DNA from: QHVT01 sp036389275
GTDB lineage: Bacteria; Acidobacteriota; Thermoanaerobaculia; Gp7-AA8
DNA length: 64,000 bases
NCBI GenBank assembly: GCA_036389275.1
Contig: DASVQE010000106.1
Coordinates: 1-64,000, forward strand
Direction of reading: 5' to 3'
In this document: positions 35,100-43,279 of the stretch, piece by piece
Layout: every line of letters begins with the position of its first letter
Position numbering within the stretch: position 1 is the first letter of the stretch
The notes under the pieces: model-generated
Seen by the model: only the letters and a program-made list of their open reading frames with translations
The model's database searches: none
Told to the model about the DNA's origin: nothing
Made by a program: the position numbers and the translations under genes

Positions 35100-35220
35100 T
35101 CAAGGGTAGCGGGTCCGGCCAGTCGCTGGAAGTCCTGAGCGCCGTCGTGCTAGGACCGGGTATGGTCGTAGGCAGCCGTGGCGCCGTTCAGCGAGCGGAG
35201 GGAGCTCGGCGTTGTAACAG

Positions 35221-35404
35221 GTTTTCCCGTGGAACATCGACGCAGAAGCGCGCAACATTTTGCAATTCTGGTCGCGGGTCTGCGGCAAAATTCGCTCGCG
35301 GAAATCGCGACCTTGCGAGTGAGCTTGCGAGACACAACTTTCTAAGCCAACCCACTGAAAACACGAAAGCCGCCGAAGTGGCGGCTGATCAGCGCAACGA
35401 AATT
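35221..35404 (-). repeat. Copy 4: flank and terminator next to the intact tRNA-Asp
   Basis: The region between the DUF900-type gene and tRNA-Asp carries the same blocks as copy 3 ('CCGTGGAACATC', 'GGTCGCGGG', 'ATTCGCTCG', 'GCGACCTTGCGAGT') and the same hairpin plus spacer as copy 1 ('CTGATCAGCGCAACGAAATT'). It therefore links the short (copy 1) and long (copy 3) versions of the repeat and marks the proximal border of the island. Confidence 0.85.
35355..35386 (-). terminator. Rho-independent terminator of tRNA-Asp
   Basis: On the minus strand the tRNA is followed after about 20 bases by GCCGCC-ACTTC-GGCGGC (35369-35385) and then TTTCGTGTTTT, a stable 6-bp GC stem with a T-rich tail. The same hairpin is kept behind all three tRNA fragments in the island. 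Confidence 0.8.
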
Positions 35405-35481
<77 letters not shown>

Positions 35482-35499
35482 GCGTCGTAGGGACTTTCG

Positions 35500-36102
35500 C
35501 TAACCGCGGGAGGGGGTGGGGCATTCCCTTGGCGGCGGCGCATGGTACTCGAAGGTCTCGGCTTCGCGCAACGGGGTACCGGCGGCGTCTTTCGCGGAGA
35601 TGATGGCGTCCGCGCCGACGCGCCAGTCGATGGCGAGGTCGGGGTCGTTCCAGAGGATGGTGCGGTCGCTGGGCTGGTGCCACGGCGTCGTGCATTTGTA
35701 GATGACTTCCGCCTCTTCCAGGACCGAGAAGCCGTGGGCGAAGCCGGGGGGGATCCAGAGCATGCGGCGGTTGTCGGCGGTGAGCTCGGCGAAGGCAGTC
35801 TTCCCGAACGTCGGCGAGCCGCGGCGGATGTCGACGGCGACGTCGAGGATCGCGCCGCGCGCGCAGCGGACGAGTTTTCCCTGCGGCTGGATGAGTTGAT
35901 AGTGCAGGCCTCGCACGACGTTGCGCGCGGAGGCGGAGTGGTTGTCCTGGGCGAAATCGATCGGCAGGCCGAGGCGGGCGAAGAGCGTGGCGTTGAACGT
36001 CTCCATGAACCAGCCGCGCGAGTCGCGGAACACGCGCGGCTCGAGAATCAGCACGCCGGGAAGAGAAGTCTCGACGATCTCCAAGCGGCGCGGATGATAC
36101 AC
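35500..36102 (-). CDS. rfbC: dTDP-4-dehydrorhamnose 3,5-epimerase (RmlC family)
   Basis: Protein of 200 residues, cupin fold. It epimerises dTDP-4-keto-6-deoxyglucose at C3 and C5 on the way to dTDP-L-rhamnose. Motifs: 'PGVLILEPRVFRDSRGWFME', 'FAQDNHSASARNVVRGLHYQ' (His67 base; Gln/Asn sugar contacts), 'GKLVRCARGAILDVAVDIR' and 'WIPPGFAHGFSVLEE'. The length fits the family. The start is GTG 36102. The other rhamnose genes (rfbA, B, D) are not in the window. It is divergent from the AI-2E family transporter by 25 bp and lies beside tRNA-Asp on the non-island side. Confidence 0.93.
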   Translation of the reverse strand: MYHPRRLEIVETSLPGVLILEPRVFRDSRGWFMETFNATLFARLGLPIDFAQDNHSASARNVVRGLHYQLIQPQGKLVRCARGAILDVAVDIRRGSPTFGKTAFAELTADNRRMLWIPPGFAHGFSVLEEAEVIYKCTTPWHQPSDRTILWNDPDLAIDWRVGADAIISAKDAAGTPLREAETFEYHAPPPRECPTPSRG

Positions 36103-36127
36103 GCTTACACTGAGGCGGGAGGCGCGT

Positions 36128-37255
36128 GTGATCGATCAACCTGCAGAGAGCGATCTGGAGCGGCGGCCGCAGTGGCGGCTGGCCGGCATCATCTTCTTCG
36201 GCATCCTGGCGCTGCTGCTGTTGTACGCGGCGTTCCTGATCATCCGTCCGTTCCTGACGGCCATCCTGATCGCGGCCATTCTGGTCACGCTCACGTTCAA
36301 GCACTTCCGCCGGCTGCGCGCGCGCATGCACGGCAGCTCGACCCGCGCGGCGTTGACCATGCTGCTGGCCATCACGCTGCTGATCGTGGTGCCCGCGGTC
36401 GTGCTCGGCGTGCTGCTCGTACAGCAGGCGAACGTCGTCGTGGAGAAACTGCAATCGGGCGAGGCGCAGGCGATGATCCAGCGCATCGACCTCACGCACT
36501 CGCTGCAATGGGTCAAGCGGATCGCGCCGCAGTTCGATCCGGCCACGCTCCGGCCCGACCGCATGCTCCTGCCGGCCATGCGGCAGATTCCCGGCTGGGT
36601 GGCGCGCAACGGCGGCGCGGTGCTCGGCGGGCTGGCCGGCGTCGTGATCGGCTTCGCGCTGGTGCTGCTCTCGATGTTCTTCTTCTATGTCGAAGGAGAA
36701 TCGATCGTGCGGCAGCTCACGATCCTCTCGCCGCTGCCGCGCCGATACGACATCGAGTTCTTCACCCGCTTCAAAGACGTCATCGATGCGACGTTCCGAG
36801 GACAGCTCTTCACCGGCATCGCCCAAGGCATCGTCACCGGCATCGGACTGGCGATCGCGCGCGTGCCGGGCGCCGGATTCTGGGGCGCGGTCGCGGCGCT
36901 GCTCGCGCTCGTGCCGATGGTCGGCGCGGCGGCGGTGTGGGTGCCGGCGGCGATCTATCTCTGCATCGCCGCATCGATGGGGCAGCGGCCGTGGTGGCAG
37001 GCCATCTTCCTCATCATCTGGGGCGCGCTGCCGGTGTCGCTGGTCGACAACATCGTGCGGCCGTGGGCGATGAAAGGCAAAGCGCAACTGCCGGCCATTC
37101 CACTGCTCTTCGCCGTCCTCGGCGGATTGCAGGCGTTCGGATTCGTCGGCCTCGTCATCGGACCGCTGGTCTTCTCGCTGCTGATGTCGATCATCGACAT
37201 CTATAAACATTCGTTTCCAATGGCCACGCCGGCCGTCGTCACGACCGACGTCTAG
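36128..37255 (+). CDS. AI-2E family transporter (UPF0118)
   Basis: Protein of 375 residues with about eight membrane helices: pairs near 20-65 ('IIFFGILALLLLYAAFLII', 'LTAILIAAILVTLTF') and 80-100, a soluble segment about 105-160, then helices from 'GAVLGGLAGVVIGFALVLLS' onward and the conserved end 'LFAVLGGLQAFGFVGLVIGP'. This matches the PerM/AI-2E exporter family, whose members export signals, polyamines or ions; the true substrate is unknown. GTG start at 36128. Its stop overlaps the end of the convergent small gene by 4 bp. Confidence 0.88.
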   Translation: MIDQPAESDLERRPQWRLAGIIFFGILALLLLYAAFLIIRPFLTAILIAAILVTLTFKHFRRLRARMHGSSTRAALTMLLAITLLIVVPAVVLGVLLVQQANVVVEKLQSGEAQAMIQRIDLTHSLQWVKRIAPQFDPATLRPDRMLLPAMRQIPGWVARNGGAVLGGLAGVVIGFALVLLSMFFFYVEGESIVRQLTILSPLPRRYDIEFFTRFKDVIDATFRGQLFTGIAQGIVTGIGLAIARVPGAGFWGAVAALLALVPMVGAAAVWVPAAIYLCIAASMGQRPWWQAIFLIIWGALPVSLVDNIVRPWAMKGKAQLPAIPLLFAVLGGLQAFGFVGLVIGPLVFSLLMSIIDIYKHSFPMATPAVVTTDV

Positions 37256-37659
37256 ACCTTCTTCTCGTAAAACTCCTGAATGTGCTCGTAGACCTGCTCG
37301 GGAAATTTGAGGTCGCGATAGACATTGCAGGCGCCGGGATCGTCTGTCGGGCAGATCGGGAACGACTGCTCGCGCTGCCATTCGAGGATGCGCTCGCGGC
37401 GCGGCGGATTGTAGTCGCGCCCTTCGACCTGGCGGCAGAGCAGGCGCGCGTCGTGGTCGCTGACGCCGGGATTGCGGCAGAGCCAGGCGCAAAGCTCATC
37501 CTCGGAGAGGAAGTGCCGCGCCACCATGGCGAACGTCAGCCGGCCGTAGTGACCGATGTCTTCGCCCCGTTCCAGGGCGTCGAGCAGGTGGAACATCATC
37601 GCGTTGTTGCGGAGGTCTTCGATTGCCATGCCTCGGACGATTTGCGGGATATGTTCCAT
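37252..37659 (-). CDS. Unknown small cytoplasmic protein
   Basis: Protein of 135 residues, not recognised. It begins MEHIPQIVRGMAIEDLRNNA and ends FPEQVYEHIQEFYEKKV. The mid-part 'YGRLTFAMVARHFLSEDELC' looks helical. Cys residues near 67, 71, 86, 112 and 119 (LCAWLC, LLCRQ, PICPTDDPGACN) might bind a metal. There is no signal peptide. A longer in-frame start at 37752 would add 31 residues and reach the divergent receiver gene, so 37659 is preferred. Confidence 0.6.
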   Translation of the reverse strand: MEHIPQIVRGMAIEDLRNNAMMFHLLDALERGEDIGHYGRLTFAMVARHFLSEDELCAWLCRNPGVSDHDARLLCRQVEGRDYNPPRRERILEWQREQSFPICPTDDPGACNVYRDLKFPEQVYEHIQEFYEKKV

Positions 37660-37760
37660 GCCGTCTACGACTTGTGGAGTATGACGGAAGGATGGAAATG
37701 CGCCCACTTTCACGCTCGTTTGACACATCTTTGGCAGATTATTTGTAACCACATCTACCG

Positions 37761-38183
37761 ATGGAAGGCGAGCTCGGACCGCGCGTGCTCATCGCCGATG
37801 GCGACGCGACCCTGCGCCAGCGGCTCTACGGGGCGTTGCTGGAGCGGGACATCTTCTCCGACTGCTCCGCGAGCGTCGACGACAGCGTCGAGAAGCTCGA
37901 CGGCACCGTCTACGCCGTGGTGGTGCTCGACATCGCGCTCGCCGGCGAGCTGCATCGCGTCCTCGACCGCATCGGCGCGATCACGCACGCCGAGCGGCCG
38001 GTGGTGCTGGTGCTCGCGCCGAACGTCGAAGCGGCGCGCGCGCTCGACGTCGAGATCGTGCAGATCGTGTTGCGCAAGCCGGTGCTCCTGCCGCAGCTCG
38101 TCGATCTGATCCGCAGTTGCATCCGCAGCGCCACGCGCCGCGCGCTCGCGGCCGTGCCGCGCGATCAGCACGCGTCGTCTTGA
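37761..38183 (+). CDS. Single-domain response regulator receiver-like protein
   Basis: Protein of 140 residues with a receiver fold: 'RVLIADGDATLRQRLYGALL' (acidic pair Asp13/Asp15), 'YAVVVLDIALAG' (phosphoacceptor Asp near 57), 'PVVLVLAP' and 'IVLRKPVLLPQLVDLI' (conserved Lys-Pro). There is no output domain, so it may act by protein contact or as a phosphate sink. No kinase is adjacent. The 3' end overlaps the convergent ACT-domain gene by 19 bp. Confidence 0.7.
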   Translation: MEGELGPRVLIADGDATLRQRLYGALLERDIFSDCSASVDDSVEKLDGTVYAVVVLDIALAGELHRVLDRIGAITHAERPVVLVLAPNVEAARALDVEIVQIVLRKPVLLPQLVDLIRSCIRSATRRALAAVPRDQHASS

Positions 38184-38545
38184 ACGTCGTGGCCGGCGCC
38201 GCGCAGCGCCTGCACGCTTTCCTCGAGCCGCTGCACCAGCAGGTAATCGGTGTCGAACGTGGCGATGAGGAAGACGCTGATGCGTGCCGCGGCGAGCGGT
38301 GCGACGAGCGCGGCGGCGACGCCGGTGGTCTCGAACGGAATCGGCCCATGCACGCGCAGCGCGCGCCAGCCGTGCTCCGACTGCACGTTCGCCGGCACGG
38401 CCGCGCTGTCGCAGACGACGGAGAGCTCGTCGGGCGTGCGCGTGATCGAGACGAACGGACCTTGCGGCCAGTCGGGCAGCGGCGCATCGGCGGCGAGTCG
38501 GCAGACGGAGAGCAGTTGCGGAAGGATGGAGATGCGGAGCTGCAT
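38165..38545 (-). CDS. ACT-domain protein
   Basis: Protein of 126 residues. 'LRISILPQLLSVCRLAADAP', 'ELSVVCDSAAVP', 'WRALRVHGPIPFETTGVAAA' and 'RISVFLIATFDTDYLLVQRL' match ACT_7/CASTOR-like ACT proteins, which often bind amino acids as small regulatory units. The ATG overlaps the stop of the receiver gene upstream in TGATG, so the two are translationally coupled; it may be the sensory partner of that receiver. Confidence 0.75.
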   Translation of the reverse strand: MQLRISILPQLLSVCRLAADAPLPDWPQGPFVSITRTPDELSVVCDSAAVPANVQSEHGWRALRVHGPIPFETTGVAAALVAPLAAARISVFLIATFDTDYLLVQRLEESVQALRGAGHDVQDDAC

Positions 38546-38925
38546 CACTCGGCGAGGAGACGGTCGATGGTGTCGACCAGCTCGTGCGCGTCGAACGGTT
38601 TTCGGACGACGGCGTAGACCTCGCCGGCGATGTTCTTGAGGATCGAATCGGGCGAGGCGGTGACGAGCACGACGCGCTTGAGCAGCGCCGGCTGCGCCTC
38701 GCGCAGATGGCGGATCACGGTCATGCCGCCCTGGGTCGGCGTCATCAGATCGAGCAGCAATCCGTCGTACTCGGTCTGGCTGATCTTCTCGATCGCGGTG
38801 AGCCCGTCGGCTACGACGTCGGCGCGGTGGCCCTGACGCTTGAGGAGCGTTGCCACCAGGCGCTGCATCGACGGATCGTCGTCGAGCACGAGCAGGCGCG
38901 CCTTCTTTCGGAGTAACGGGAGCAT
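38545..38925 (-). CDS. Single-domain response regulator receiver protein
   Basis: Protein of 126 residues, a complete receiver: 'RLLVLDDDPSMQRLVATLLK' (acidic pocket), 'YDGLLLDLMTPTQGGM' (phosphoacceptor Asp in LLLDLMTP), 'VVLVTASP' (Thr switch) and 'AVVRKPFDAHELVDTI' (Lys). No output domain. It is the first gene of a two-gene unit with the ACT-domain gene (1-nt overlap). Its partner kinase is unknown. tRNA-Val lies 29 bp upstream. Confidence 0.88.
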   Translation of the reverse strand: MLPLLRKKARLLVLDDDPSMQRLVATLLKRQGHRADVVADGLTAIEKISQTEYDGLLLDLMTPTQGGMTVIRHLREAQPALLKRVVLVTASPDSILKNIAGEVYAVVRKPFDAHELVDTIDRLLAE

Positions 38926-38954
38926 TGGCGCGCGAGTCTATAACGGGGCGGGAG

Positions 38955-39029
38955 TGGTGCGGAGTAAGGGATTCGAACCCCTGACTTCCTCGGTGTAAGC
39001 GAGATGCTCTACCGCTGAGCTAACTCCGC
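38955..39029 (-). tRNA. tRNA-Val (UAC)
   Basis: The minus strand forms a cloverleaf: acceptor GCGGAGT/ACTCCGC, D arm GCTC-AGCGGTA-GAGC, anticodon stem CTCG/CGAG with loop CTTACAC (anticodon UAC), T arm with TTCGAAT, discriminator A and encoded CCA (TGG at 38955-38957). No fragment copies or repeats of this tRNA are seen nearby. Confidence 0.96.
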
Positions 39030-39054
39030 AACCGGACGACGAGAATACCACGCG

Positions 39055-39546
39055 CTATGGAGCGGCCAGGGCGGTGAGCGCGTCGCCGGTGACGCGGAAG
39101 ATCGTCCACTCGTCGACGCTGCGCGCGCCGACGGAGCGATAGAAGCGGATGGCCGGCTCGTTCCAGTCGAGCACCGCCCATTCGAGGCGTCCGCAGCGGC
39201 GCTCGACGGCGAGCTGCGCGAGGTGGCGCAGCAGCGCGCGTCCGTATCCGCGGCCGCGCAGCTCGGGACGGACGTAGAGGTCTTCGAGGTAAATCCCGGG
39301 GCGGCCGAGGAACGTTGAGTAGTTGTGAAAGAAAAGGGCGAAGCCGGCGGGCTCGGAGTCTTCCTCGGCGATCACTACCTCGGCGTACGGCGCGTCGCCG
39401 AACAGCGTCTCGGTCAGCGACTCGGTCGTGGCGACGACCTCGTGCGCGAGACGCTCGTAGTCGGCGAGCTCGCGGATGAAGCGGAGGATCAGCGGGACAT
39501 CGCCGGAAGTCGCGGCGCGGATGCGGAGCTGCGGCATGGCCGGCAT
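39055..39546 (-). CDS. GNAT-family N-acetyltransferase
   Basis: Protein of 163 residues. 'RIRAATSGDVPLILRFIREL' (N-terminal strand and helix), 'IYLEDLYVRPELRGRGYGRA' (strand 4 and the R-G-x-G-x-G/A acetyl-CoA pyrophosphate loop), 'LLRHLAQLAVERRC', 'LEWAVLDWNEPAIRFYRSVG' and a C-terminal strand fit the GNAT fold. The 'YLEDLYV' plus 'WNEPAIRFY' pattern is that of spermidine/diamine acetyltransferase-like members. The acceptor is unknown. Starts at 39546 or 39537 are both possible. It is divergent from the kinase gene by 54 bp. Confidence 0.9.
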   Translation of the reverse strand: MPAMPQLRIRAATSGDVPLILRFIRELADYERLAHEVVATTESLTETLFGDAPYAEVVIAEEDSEPAGFALFFHNYSTFLGRPGIYLEDLYVRPELRGRGYGRALLRHLAQLAVERRCGRLEWAVLDWNEPAIRFYRSVGARSVDEWTIFRVTGDALTALAAP

Positions 39547-39600
39547 CGTAACTCGGCGCCGCAACTCCGCTACAATCGCGGGCGGTCCGTTCCCAACGCG

Positions 39601-42381
39601 ATGAAAACGAAGCCTCTGGTGATCCTCTGCTGGATTCAGGTCGCCGTGGCGTCGCTGCTGGTGCTGCTCAACTTCCACAACATGGTCACGCGCCCGGCGC
39701 TCGGCCTGTCGTGGGCGCCGGACGGACGGGTGCGAAGCGTGGTGCCGGAGAGCCCGGCCGCGCGCGCCGGAATCGTCACCGGCGATCGTCTGCTGCGCGT
39801 CGGCGGACACGACATCGCGCCGGACGTGGTGCCGCTCTACTTTGCGAAAGCGGGCGAGCGCGTGACGGTGCAGCTCGCGCGCGGCGCGGTGGACGTGGTC
39901 ACGGTGACGAACGAAACGTCGCGCCGCGAGGCGTTGCGCGCCGGCGGCGAGCGCGCGGTCGGCGCGATCAGCAACTACCTCGCGTTTCCGCTGCACGTCT
40001 GGATGATGGGACTCGGCATCGCGCTACTCCTGCTGCGGCCGGGAAACAAGGATGCGCGTTTGTCGGCGCTGTCGTTCGTCTACTGGGCGGGCAGCTCGTT
40101 CATCTATCGCGCGCCGGGCATGGGCGCGGTGCTCGCGCGAATGCCCGACGGGCTGCACCTCGCGCTGCTGAGCGTCGACGCGATTTTCGCGGCGGCGTTC
40201 TTTGCCGTCTGCGTGCAGTTCGCGCTCGTCTTTCCGAGCGATCGCACGCGCGGGCTGCGCGGCGAGTGGCAGCTCGTGCCGTGGATCGTGGCCACGCCGA
40301 TTTTCATCGAGACGCTGGCGAACAATCTGCGGCGGCTGCATGGCGACGTCACGCCGGCGCCGCTGCCGTTCCGCGATGCGTATTCGACGGTGGGCACGCT
40401 GCTGCTGGCCAGCTCGCTGGTAATTCTGGGCGTGCGCTTCGCGCGCATGCGCGACTCGAATGCGCGGCGGCGGCTGCAACTGATTTTTCTGGCGCTGCTG
40501 CCTGGCAGCGCGGCGTTCATCGCCGGCTATCTGGTGAACGTGCTCGACCTCGGCTACGCGTGGGACACGGCCGCGCATCTGCTGCACACGCCGGCGACGA
40601 TGCTGGGGTCGGGCATCTTCGCGTACGCGGTGGTGCGCCATCGCATCTTCAACATCCGCGTGCTGCTGCGGCGCAGCCTGCAGTACGCGCTGGCGCGGCG
40701 CACGCTGCTCGTGCTGATGTCGCTGCCGGTGATCGGCCTCGCCGCGTTTCTGTACGCGCACCGCCGCGACACGCTGGCGGCGCTGCTCACCGGAACGCCG
40801 GCGGTGTACGTGCTGGTGATCCTGCCGCTGGTGCTGGTGATCCGCTATCGCAAGCGGCTGCTCGAGTCGCTCGATCGTCGGTTCTTCCGCGAGCAGTACG
40901 ATCAGCGGCGGCTGCTGCTGCACGTCGTGTCGATCGTGCGCGGCGGCTCGGACATGCTCACGCTCTCGCGCGCGGCGCTCGAGGAGATCGACAAGGCGCT
41001 CCATCCGAAGCACATCTCGCTCTGGCAGACGGACCTCGAGGGCGGCGAGATCCATCGCGGCTTCGCGCGCGGCGAAGGGATCTCCTCGGATGCGGCGGCG
41101 CTGAGCGCGTCGGGCACGCTGGCCACGCTGCTGTCGGCGGACGAGGAGCCGCTCGACGTGTACAGCCGTCACTCGCGCGCATTGCTGCAACGGCTGCCGG
41201 AGCAGGAGCGCGACTGGTTGCGTCAAACGGGCGCGCATTTGATCGTGCCGCTGCTGATCGAGAAGCGTCTCGCCGGACTGATGCTCCTCGGCGAACGGAA
41301 ATCGGAAGAGCCGTACAGCCGCGAGGATCGCGAGCTGCTGCGGATGCTCGGCGCGCAACTGGCCATGACTCTCGACTACTCGCGGCTCAAGCAGTCGCCG
41401 TCGCTGGTGTGGGCGCCGTCGTCGGGCGTGCATCTGCATCTGAGCGACGTGGTGCAGCTCTGTCCGCGCTGCGGCCGCTGTTACGCGCCCGATGCGACGA
41501 CGTGCGAGAACGACGCGCAGGCGCTCGTGCCGGAGTCGGGCGTGCCGCGGATGATCGAGGACAAGTATGTGATCACGCGGCTCCTCGGGCGCGGCGGCAT
41601 GGGCTCGGTCTATCTGGCGACGCAGAAGCGGCTCAACCGGCCGGTGGCGATCAAGGTGCTGCTCGCACATCTGGTCGGCAGCTCGTCGATGCGCACGCGG
41701 TTCGAGCGCGAGGCGCGGATCGTGGCGCGGCTGCGGCATCCGGCCATCGTCACGGTGCACGACTTCGGCGTGCTGCCGTCGGGCCACGCGTATCTGGTGA
41801 TGGAGTATCTCGACGGCGAGACGCTGCGGCGGACGATCGAGTCGGGTCCGCAATCGCTGCCGGCGGCGCTGCAGATTCTCGCGCCGGTCGGGCAGGCCAT
41901 CGATGCGGCGCATCGTGCGGGCGTCGTGCATCGCGACTTGAAGCCGGAGAACATCATGATCGTGCGCGAGCAGCATTCGGCGCCGGCGCCGCGCGTGCTC
42001 GACTTCGGCCTGGCGAAGATGGCCGTGCCGCTCGGCGAGGATGAGGCGACGATGGTGCAGTCGGGCCACAGTGCCGGCGTGGTTGGGACGCTGATGTACA
42101 TGGCGCCCGAGGTGCTGAGCGGCCATGTGGCGGACGCGCGCGCGGATCAGTACAGCCTGGCGCTGATCGCGTACGAGCTGCTGGCCGGCGAGCATCCGTT
42201 CGGCACCGCGACCGATCTCGCTTCGGTGGTGCGCGGCCACACGGAAACGCCGGTGATTCCGATCCGGGAGCGCGTCAACGTGCCGCGGTCGGTGTCGGAT
42301 GCCATCGGCCGCGCGCTGTCGAAGAAAGCGGAGGAGCGTTTCGCGACGGTGGCCGAATTCGTCGAGGCGCTCGGCGTCTGA
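39601..42381 (+). CDS. PDZ / membrane / GAF / Ser-Thr kinase receptor
   Basis: Protein of 926 residues. After one N-terminal membrane helix comes a PDZ-like domain (about 30-105, 'VRSVVPESPAARAGIVTGDR'), then about seven membrane helices (about 120-415), a GAF-like domain (about 425-590), a short zinc ribbon ('LCPRCGRCYAPDATTCEND', about 620-640) and a Hanks-type kinase (651-926). Kinase residues: 'LLGRGGMGSVY' P-loop, Lys685 (VAIKV), Asp779 in 'VVHRDLKPEN', Asp801 in 'LDFGLAK'. So the kinase is C-terminal and cytosolic, unlike most bacterial Hanks kinases, which have it at the N-terminus. It probably senses an envelope or membrane cue through PDZ and membrane parts and a small ligand through GAF. 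Confidence 0.88.
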   Translation: MKTKPLVILCWIQVAVASLLVLLNFHNMVTRPALGLSWAPDGRVRSVVPESPAARAGIVTGDRLLRVGGHDIAPDVVPLYFAKAGERVTVQLARGAVDVVTVTNETSRREALRAGGERAVGAISNYLAFPLHVWMMGLGIALLLLRPGNKDARLSALSFVYWAGSSFIYRAPGMGAVLARMPDGLHLALLSVDAIFAAAFFAVCVQFALVFPSDRTRGLRGEWQLVPWIVATPIFIETLANNLRRLHGDVTPAPLPFRDAYSTVGTLLLASSLVILGVRFARMRDSNARRRLQLIFLALLPGSAAFIAGYLVNVLDLGYAWDTAAHLLHTPATMLGSGIFAYAVVRHRIFNIRVLLRRSLQYALARRTLLVLMSLPVIGLAAFLYAHRRDTLAALLTGTPAVYVLVILPLVLVIRYRKRLLESLDRRFFREQYDQRRLLLHVVSIVRGGSDMLTLSRAALEEIDKALHPKHISLWQTDLEGGEIHRGFARGEGISSDAAALSASGTLATLLSADEEPLDVYSRHSRALLQRLPEQERDWLRQTGAHLIVPLLIEKRLAGLMLLGERKSEEPYSREDRELLRMLGAQLAMTLDYSRLKQSPSLVWAPSSGVHLHLSDVVQLCPRCGRCYAPDATTCENDAQALVPESGVPRMIEDKYVITRLLGRGGMGSVYLATQKRLNRPVAIKVLLAHLVGSSSMRTRFEREARIVARLRHPAIVTVHDFGVLPSGHAYLVMEYLDGETLRRTIESGPQSLPAALQILAPVGQAIDAAHRAGVVHRDLKPENIMIVREQHSAPAPRVLDFGLAKMAVPLGEDEATMVQSGHSAGVVGTLMYMAPEVLSGHVADARADQYSLALIAYELLAGEHPFGTATDLASVVRGHTETPVIPIRERVNVPRSVSDAIGRALSKKAEERFATVAEFVEALGV

Positions 42382-42408
42382 AGAACGGCGCTGTGCGATG
42401 ATCGCGAC

Positions 42409-42816
42409 ATGGCAAACTCAGAGCCTCTAGCCGGTATCGCGCTCTCCGCTTCGCTCACCGTGAACGATCTCGAGAAAAGCGTGGCGTGGTATCGCGACGT
42501 TCTCGGTTTCGGGATCGACCGGCAGCACGAGCGCGATGGGAAATTGATGGCCGTGTCACTCATGGCCGGGAACGTGCGCATCCTGCTCGCTCAGGACGAC
42601 GGTGCAAAGGGATCGGACCGTGCGAAAGGCGCCGGCTTCTCGCTGATGATCACCACCCCGCAGAATATCGACGCGGTGGCGAATCGGATCAAAACCCACG
42701 GCGGAACGCTGGCCAGCGAACCTGCGGATATGCCGTGGGGTATGAGGATGTTTCGGGTGGTCGATCCGGATGGGTTCAAGCTGACGATTTCTTCGGAGGT
42801 TCGTCGGGAGGCGTGA
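42409..42816 (+). CDS. VOC-family (glyoxalase/bleomycin resistance-like) protein
   Basis: Protein of 135 residues with the two beta-alpha-beta-beta-beta units of the VOC fold: 'SASLTVNDLEKSVAWYRDVL', 'GFGIDRQHERDGKLMAVSLM', then 'GFSLMITTPQNIDAVANRIK' and 'PWGMRMFRVVDPDGFKLTIS'. The 'DPDGF' end is typical of glyoxalase-like dioxygenase-superfamily proteins. His/Glu metal ligands are only partly evident, so the reaction is unknown. It lies 27 bp after the kinase gene and may be co-transcribed. Confidence 0.85.
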   Translation: MANSEPLAGIALSASLTVNDLEKSVAWYRDVLGFGIDRQHERDGKLMAVSLMAGNVRILLAQDDGAKGSDRAKGAGFSLMITTPQNIDAVANRIKTHGGTLASEPADMPWGMRMFRVVDPDGFKLTISSEVRREA

Positions 42817-42890
42817 GGGCGGCCATTCCTGCGGCGGGATAAACTACTGCCACGAAAACCGCGAAGGAGCAGGTTCAGGAGATTCTCGGA

Positions 42891-43040
42891 ATGCTCCCGG
42901 AGGACGCCTCGCTCGAGGACATCCAGTACCACATCTACGTCCGCCAGAAAATCGAGCAAGGGGTGGCGGATGCAGAGGCGGGACGCGTGCTGACGCACGC
43001 GGAAGTGCAGCAACGACTGGCTAAATGGCTTACCAAGTAG
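42891..43040 (+). CDS. Antitoxin-like protein of a RelE/ParE-type module, 5' end uncertain
   Basis: Reading to the TAG at 43038-43040 gives MLPEDASLEDIQYHIYVRQK then IEQGVADAEAGRVLTHAEVQ. This is the common antitoxin type 'LPEDasleDI.Y.iyVRqKIe.G..d.e.GrvlthEEV...l.kWl' that sits before RelE/ParE toxins. Family members usually carry about 12 more residues ahead of LPED. In this frame those codons exist (TKTAKEQVQEILG) but start with ACG and run back to a TAA at 42840, so the normal ATG seems lost. ATG 42891 has AGGAG about 14 bases before it. The overlapping toxin is broken. Confidence 0.65.
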   Translation: MLPEDASLEDIQYHIYVRQKIEQGVADAEAGRVLTHAEVQQRLAKWLTK

Positions 43041-43266
43041 ACTGGACGGAATCGGCTTTCACCAGTCTGGTCGCAATCGAGTACATCGCGCGGGACTCTC
43101 CCAGTTATGCGGCGTCCCGGAGTTCAACGACCCCGCGGTACGTGAGATCGCCGTCGGTAGTCATCGTCTGATCTATCGCGTCGCACAGGACAGAGTGCTC
43201 CTGCTTGCGTTCGTTTATCGAGCCCGAGATCTCGCGAACCTGCTCGAAGACGGGCGATCGTCTTAA
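43025..43266 (+). pseudogene. Decayed RelE/ParE-type toxin
   Basis: The ORF begins MAYQVDWTESAFTSLVAIEY then IARDSPSYAA, the normal start of a RelE/ParE toxin. From about 43112 the homology continues only in another frame: 'PEFNDPAVREIAVGSHRLIY' then 'RVAQDRVLLLAFVYRARDLA' to the TAA at 43264. The usual 25-30 residues between 'YAA' and 'PEFND' are missing. So an internal deletion with frameshift has destroyed the gene. Its start overlaps the antitoxin stop, as usual in such pairs. Confidence 0.8.
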
Positions 43267-43279
43267 GCGGCACCACTCC

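Noticed and set aside
36128..37255. Quorum-sensing autoinducer-2 exporter in the strict sense
   Set aside because: The family name is historical; members transport different substrates and no luxS or lsr genes are near.
40024..42240. Long minus-strand open frame (738 codons) opposite the PDZ/kinase gene
   Set aside because: Arg/His/Gln-rich shadow; the plus strand shows complete kinase motifs in order.
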